Assembly: GCA_002316295.1 (NCBI GenBank)
Contig: DCDF01000175.1
Location: 807-10,159, forward strand
DNA from: Syntrophaceae bacterium UBA1062
GTDB lineage: Bacteria > Desulfobacterota > Desulfomonilia > UBA1062
Direction: 5' to 3'
DNA length: 9,353 nt
In this document: in pieces, positions 6,418 to 9,353 of the stretch
How the letters are laid out: each line of letters opens with the position of its first letter
Numbering within the stretch: the stretch's first letter is position 1
The notes under the pieces: model-generated
Told to the model about the DNA's origin: nothing
Seen by the model: the letters and a program-made list of their open reading frames with translations, nothing else
The model's database searches: none
Program-made: the position numbers and the translations under genes

Positions 6418-6647
6418 TTCGGCTCCATAGATCTCATATGACAGTATTATTCGACATGCTGGATCTATTTCTTAATACCCATATTCAATCCAGTTTTAAC
6501 GAGATGCGTTCAGGGTTTGTGAAAAAAAGCACACGAGAAAAGGATTTTCCCTCACGACCAAGCTGTGGTAGATAGTCAGGGGCGTTCCGCCTTTTTTGGC
6601 CGAGAAAACAGGACGAGTGAAATGAAAGAGAGGGAAATCCAGGGATC
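6418..6647. promoter_or_regulatory. Divergent PilZ/dapL regulatory region with possible dapL leader
   Basis: This 230-nt gap is more AT-rich than its flanks. A plus-strand promoter for dapL may be TCGACA (6451-6456), 16 nt, TAATAC (6473-6478). A minus-strand promoter for PilZ may be TTAAAA, 16 nt, TATTAA in the same stretch. Both are weak. Nearer dapL, GGCG-TTC-CGCC (6581-6591) followed by six T (6592-6597) resembles a very short terminator. Then a 9-codon frame (ATG at 6622, peptide MKEREIQGS) ends in a TGA that overlaps the dapL ATG as ATGA. I do not see the conserved parts of a lysine riboswitch. Confidence 0.3.
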
Positions 6648-7868
6648 ATGATCAGAATCAACGAAAACTATCTGAACCTCAAGGCGTCGTATCTCTTTTC
6701 CGAAATAGCCAAGCGTGTAGCGGCCTTCCAGGAGAAAAACCCGAAGACGAACGTGATCAAGCTGGGCATCGGCGATGTGACCCGGCCGCTGCCCAGGGCG
6801 TGCATCGAGGCCATGCACGAGGCCGTGGACGAGATGGCTGTCCGGAGCACGTTCAAGGGATACGGGCCCGAGCAGGGATACGCCTTTCTCAGGGATGCCA
6901 TCGCCGAGAACGATTACCGCTCGCGGGGAGCGGACATCTCCGCCGAGGAGATATTCATCAGCGACGGCGCCAAGTGCGATACGGCGAACATCCAGGAGAT
7001 TTTCGCTTCAGACATCAGGGTCGCCATCCCGGACCCGGTCTACCCGGTCTATCTGGACACCAATGTCATGGCCGGCCGGGCCGGGAGCCTTCTCGACGGC
7101 CGGTACGGAAATATCCTGTACCTCGAGAGCACCCGCGAAAACGGGTTCGTCCCGGAGCTTCCCAGCGAAAAAGCGGATCTCATCTATCTGTGCTTCCCCA
7201 ACAATCCAACAGGCGCCGCCATCACGAAAGACCGCCTCGCACAGTGGGTGGAGTATGCCCGTGAAAACCGGGCGCTGATCCTCTATGACGCCGCCTACGA
7301 GGCCTTTATCAGGGACGAGGCCCTGCCCAGGACCATCTACGAGATCCCGGGCGCCAGGGAGGTGGCCATCGAGTTCAGGAGCTTCTCCAAGACCGCGGGC
7401 TTCACCGGGACCAGATGCGCGTTCACCGTGGTGCCCAAAGACTGCGCAGCTTTTGACGCCTCCGGCGCGAGACACCTGCTCCACGGACTGTGGAACAGAC
7501 GGCAGACGACCAAGTTCAACGGCGTCTCCTACCCGGTCCAGAAGGCCGCCCGGGCGGTATATACCGAGGAGGGCAAAAAAGAGGTCGCCTCTCTGATCGA
7601 TTACTACCTGAAGAATGCCGGCCATATCCGGTCCGAGATGGCAGGCTTCGGCTTCGAGTGCGCGGGCGGCGACAACTCGCCGTATATCTGGGTGCACACC
7701 CGGACGGATTCCTGGGAGTTCTTCGACCTGCTCCTGGAAAAGGCGGGCGTCGTATGCACCCCGGGAGCGGGCTTCGGCAGGTGCGGGCAGGGATATGTGA
7801 GAATAAGCGCGTTCAATGATTTCGAGAATGTCCGGGAGGCCATGGAAAGGATCGGCCAAGCGCTGTAG
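6648..7868 (+). CDS. dapL: LL-diaminopimelate aminotransferase
   Basis: This 406-residue PLP enzyme (fold type I aminotransferase) converts tetrahydrodipicolinate plus glutamate to LL-diaminopimelate and 2-oxoglutarate in one step, bypassing the succinylase and acetylase routes of lysine and peptidoglycan synthesis. The N-terminus (INENYLNLKASYLF) is characteristic of DapL. Other markers are KLGIGDVTRPLP (38-49), GYGPEQGY (71-78), PDPVYPVYLDTNVMAGR (128-144), PNNPTG (184-189), Asp214 that pairs with the PLP nitrogen, the Schiff-base Lys248 in SFSKTAGFTGTRC, and LWNRRQTTKFNGVSY. SFSKTAG has Thr where many relatives have Asn. Length is usual for the family and it should be cytosolic. The ATG has only a poorly spaced AGGG (6641-6644), but it overlaps the stop of a 9-codon upstream frame, so coupling is possible. 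dapF follows after 207 nt. Confidence 0.96.
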   Translation: MIRINENYLNLKASYLFSEIAKRVAAFQEKNPKTNVIKLGIGDVTRPLPRACIEAMHEAVDEMAVRSTFKGYGPEQGYAFLRDAIAENDYRSRGADISAEEIFISDGAKCDTANIQEIFASDIRVAIPDPVYPVYLDTNVMAGRAGSLLDGRYGNILYLESTRENGFVPELPSEKADLIYLCFPNNPTGAAITKDRLAQWVEYARENRALILYDAAYEAFIRDEALPRTIYEIPGAREVAIEFRSFSKTAGFTGTRCAFTVVPKDCAAFDASGARHLLHGLWNRRQTTKFNGVSYPVQKAARAVYTEEGKKEVASLIDYYLKNAGHIRSEMAGFGFECAGGDNSPYIWVHTRTDSWEFFDLLLEKAGVVCTPGAGFGRCGQGYVRISAFNDFENVREAMERIGQAL

Positions 7869-7899
7869 CCGCAGGGTTCGGAAGCATGTCCAGTGCTCC

Positions 7900-7928
7900 T
7901 TGTCCGCGACTCAAGACTTGAATATAAT
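7900..7928 (+). promoter_or_regulatory. Probable dapF promoter with an inverted repeat in the spacer
   Basis: TTGTCC (7900-7905), a 17-nt spacer and a perfect TATAAT (7923-7928) make a good sigma-70-type promoter, with transcription expected near 7935. The spacer contains TCAAG-A-CTTGA (7911-7921), a perfect inverted repeat that ends one base before the -10 box, where a repressor could sit. The half ACTTGA recurs at 7957-7962. A second, weaker promoter, TTGACT (7954-7959), 17 nt, TAATGC (7977-7982) with an extended TG, overlaps that second copy. dapF is therefore probably transcribed independently of dapL, with a leader of more than 100 nt. Confidence 0.5.
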
Positions 7929-8075
7929 GGACGTATATCAGTCTCCAATCCCCTTGACTTGAGAAAAAGAGTCTGTTAATGCATGCACACTCCCGAAGGC
8001 TCCCAACGGGGGTTACCTGTCTGTTTTTGATGCGTTTGTGAGAAGGTTCAAAAAAAGATGAGGACTTCCCGCACC

Positions 8076-8876
8076 ATGGAATTTACCAAGATGTCCGGCA
8101 CCGGCAATGACTTCATCGTCATTGACTCTTTCCATCGGTCGTTCGATATCGACTGGCCCCGGTTCGCCCGCACGTACTGCCCCAGGAAGATCAGTGTGGG
8201 CGCCGACGGAGTCCTGGTGCTCAGCCCCAGCGATGTCGCCGATTTCACCTATCGCATCTTCAACGCGGACGGGAGCGAGGCCGAAATGTGCGGAAACGGC
8301 GCCCGCTGCGCCGCCGCCTTTGCCGTGGAACGAGGCATTGCGGGCAGCAGCATGCGGTTCAAGACCCTGGCCGGCATTGTCGAGGCGAGGGTGAACCCCG
8401 ATGATGTCTCCATCCGGGTCACCGATCCTCACAGTCTCGAAAAAGACATCTCCATCGCCGTAGACGATCGCGACTGTATCGTGCACCACGTCAACACCGG
8501 CGTGCCCCACACCATCTGGTTCACGGACGAGATCGACACCCTCCCCGTGAATGAGCTGGGCAAAGCAGTGAGAGCTCACCCCCGTTTCTCCCCCGCCGGC
8601 ACCAACGTCGACTTCGTCCAGGCCCTCGGGAAAGACCGCATCCGGGTCCGCACCTATGAACGCGGGGTCGAGGCGGAGACGCTGGCCTGCGGGACCGGCG
8701 CCGTCGCATCGGCCGTCATCAGCCATGCCGCGGGGCAAGTGGAGGCCCGATCGATACGCGTGGATATGCCCGGAGGAACCCTGTACATAGAATTCACCAG
8801 TCGCAATGGAGATTACACGGATGTATGGCTTACCGGAGAGGTATCCTTTGTCTATAACGGCACCCTCTTTCTTTAA
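8076..8876 (+). CDS. dapF: Diaminopimelate epimerase
   Basis: DapF interconverts LL- and meso-diaminopimelate without a cofactor, using two cysteines as the acid/base pair. Both are present: Cys72 in EMCGNGARC and Cys205 in LACGTGA (numbered from this start). Family motifs include FTKMSGTGNDF at the N-terminus, FNADGSE before the first cysteine, NTGVPHT, GTNVDFVQ and VRTYERG. The 266-residue length is normal and the protein is cytosolic. I chose the ATG at 8076 because MEFTKM aligns with the usual N-terminus, with GAGGA 11 nt upstream. An in-frame ATG at 8058 (AGAAGG 11 nt upstream) would add six residues and cannot be excluded. It follows dapL, supplying the next step of the same pathway, and precedes guaA by 62 nt. 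The other lysine genes (dapA, dapB, lysA) are not in the window. Confidence 0.96.
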   Translation: MEFTKMSGTGNDFIVIDSFHRSFDIDWPRFARTYCPRKISVGADGVLVLSPSDVADFTYRIFNADGSEAEMCGNGARCAAAFAVERGIAGSSMRFKTLAGIVEARVNPDDVSIRVTDPHSLEKDISIAVDDRDCIVHHVNTGVPHTIWFTDEIDTLPVNELGKAVRAHPRFSPAGTNVDFVQALGKDRIRVRTYERGVEAETLACGTGAVASAVISHAAGQVEARSIRVDMPGGTLYIEFTSRNGDYTDVWLTGEVSFVYNGTLFL

Positions 8877-8938
8877 GCGCGGCGCAGGCGTCGGGCAGGC
8901 GCCCGGATCCGCCGGGGAAAAGCCCTGGATGAACCCCC

Positions 8939-9353
8939 ATGCGTGAGATCGTAGCAGTCCTCGATTTCGGATCGCAGTATGCCCAGCTCATCGCCCGCCG
9001 GATCAGGGAATGCGGGGTCTACTGCGAAATCCTTCCCCACGACATCTCCCGCGGCGAGCTCGGACAGCTCGGACCGAAAGCCGTCGTGCTCTCGGGCGGG
9101 CCCAGCTCGGTGATGGATAGTGCTCATCCCCGGATGGATACCGCCCTGCTCGAAGCGGGGATACCGGTTCTGGGGATCTGCTACGGGCTGCAGCTCCTCG
9201 CCAAGGAGCTCGGAGGAGAGCTGGAACGGGGCAGCGCCCGGGAGTACGGCCCCGCCTCCATCGACATCGACATCGGAAACACGCTCTTCGAAGGTGTCGG
9301 CCGCAGGGTGGATGTGTGGATGAGTCACGGCGACCACGTGGTCCGGCCGCCCG
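8939..9353 (+). CDS. guaA: GMP synthase (glutamine-hydrolysing), 5' part, cut by the window edge
   Basis: The first 138 codons of GMP synthase are present and the frame is open at the edge. GuaA aminates XMP to GMP using ATP and glutamine. What is visible is the N-terminal class I glutamine amidotransferase domain: VLDFGSQYAQLIARRIRE (7-24), SGGPSSV (52-58), the nucleophile Cys81 in GICYGLQLLA, and WMSHGD (127-132). The triad His and Glu, the ATP pyrophosphatase domain and the dimerisation domain lie beyond the window. The ATG at 8939 fits the family N-terminus. The ribosome site is weak (GGA at 8927-8929, 9 nt upstream). In the 62-nt gap after dapF there is a small stem CGGGC-AGGC-GCCCG (8892-8905) without a T-run, so cotranscription with dapF is likely. 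Confidence 0.96.
   Translation, partial: MREIVAVLDFGSQYAQLIARRIRECGVYCEILPHDISRGELGQLGPKAVVLSGGPSSVMDSAHPRMDTALLEAGIPVLGICYGLQLLAKELGGELERGSAREYGPASIDIDIGNTLFEGVGRRVDVWMSHGDHVVRPP

Noticed and set aside
6418..6647. Lysine riboswitch ahead of dapL
   Set aside because: The gap is long enough, but I could not find the conserved multi-stem core or its characteristic purine-rich motifs; only a 4-bp stem with a T-run is present.
7008..7859. Long open frame on the minus strand (283 codons) opposite dapL
   Set aside because: It is antisense to a clear, full-length dapL. Such frames are common opposite GC-rich genes, and the translation has no recognisable motif.
8013..8738. Minus-strand open frame (241 codons) opposite dapF
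   Set aside because: It is the complement of conserved dapF codons; composition is dominated by Gly, Ala and Asp with no domain.
1..9353. Mobile elements, CRISPR arrays, tRNA or rRNA genes
   Set aside because: I saw no repeat-spacer arrays, transposase or integrase genes, terminal inverted repeats flanking genes, or tRNA-like cloverleaf sequences.

Overview
The window looks like chromosome of a GC-rich Gram-negative bacterium, most plausibly an anaerobic Desulfobacterota (former Deltaproteobacteria) lineage. This is inferred from the mixture of genes: a PAS histidine kinase, a PilZ protein, a periplasmic TatT-like repeat protein, an RssA-type patatin, a class II-like histone-deacetylase-fold enzyme, and lysine/peptidoglycan synthesis by the LL-diaminopimelate aminotransferase (DapL) route. 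No single marker fixes the taxonomy. I see no transposase, integrase, CRISPR array, tRNA or rRNA.

Layout, left to right. An orphan PAS-HisKA-HATPase histidine kinase (29-1414, minus) is divergent from an RssA-like patatin phospholipase (1508-2611, plus). The patatin converges on a leftward three-gene unit: an unrecognised 152-codon frame (4475-4933), a zinc deacetylase of the HDAC/AcuC/acetylpolyamine amidohydrolase superfamily (3441-4457) and a protein with two cyclic-nucleotide-binding (CNB) domains and no DNA-binding domain (2670-3401). An intrinsic terminator for this unit overlaps the patatin stop codon. Divergent from the unit is a secreted TPR/TatT-like protein (5111-5878, plus), preceded by an AT-rich promoter-like stretch and followed by a two-tier GC hairpin. 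A small PilZ protein (6061-6417, minus, GTG start) converges on it.

The right third is biosynthetic: dapL (6648-7868), dapF (8076-8876) and the start of guaA (8939 to the window edge), all rightward. DapL makes LL-diaminopimelate from tetrahydrodipicolinate in one step. DapF epimerises it to meso-diaminopimelate for peptidoglycan and lysine. GuaA makes GMP. dapF seems to have its own promoter, TTGTCC-N17-TATAAT, with an inverted repeat filling the spacer.

The left two thirds hold signalling and envelope genes (kinase, CNB protein, PilZ, deacetylase, lipase) without clear partners here. I found no convincing new defence or mobile system. The points most worth a second look are the CNB gene's start (the ATG has no ribosome binding site, while the in-frame sequence upstream looks coding and offers a well-spaced CTG), the HDAC-CNB pairing, the unrecognised 152-codon frame, and RNA-structure candidates at 4962-4996, 5879-5932 and in the dapL and dapF leaders.
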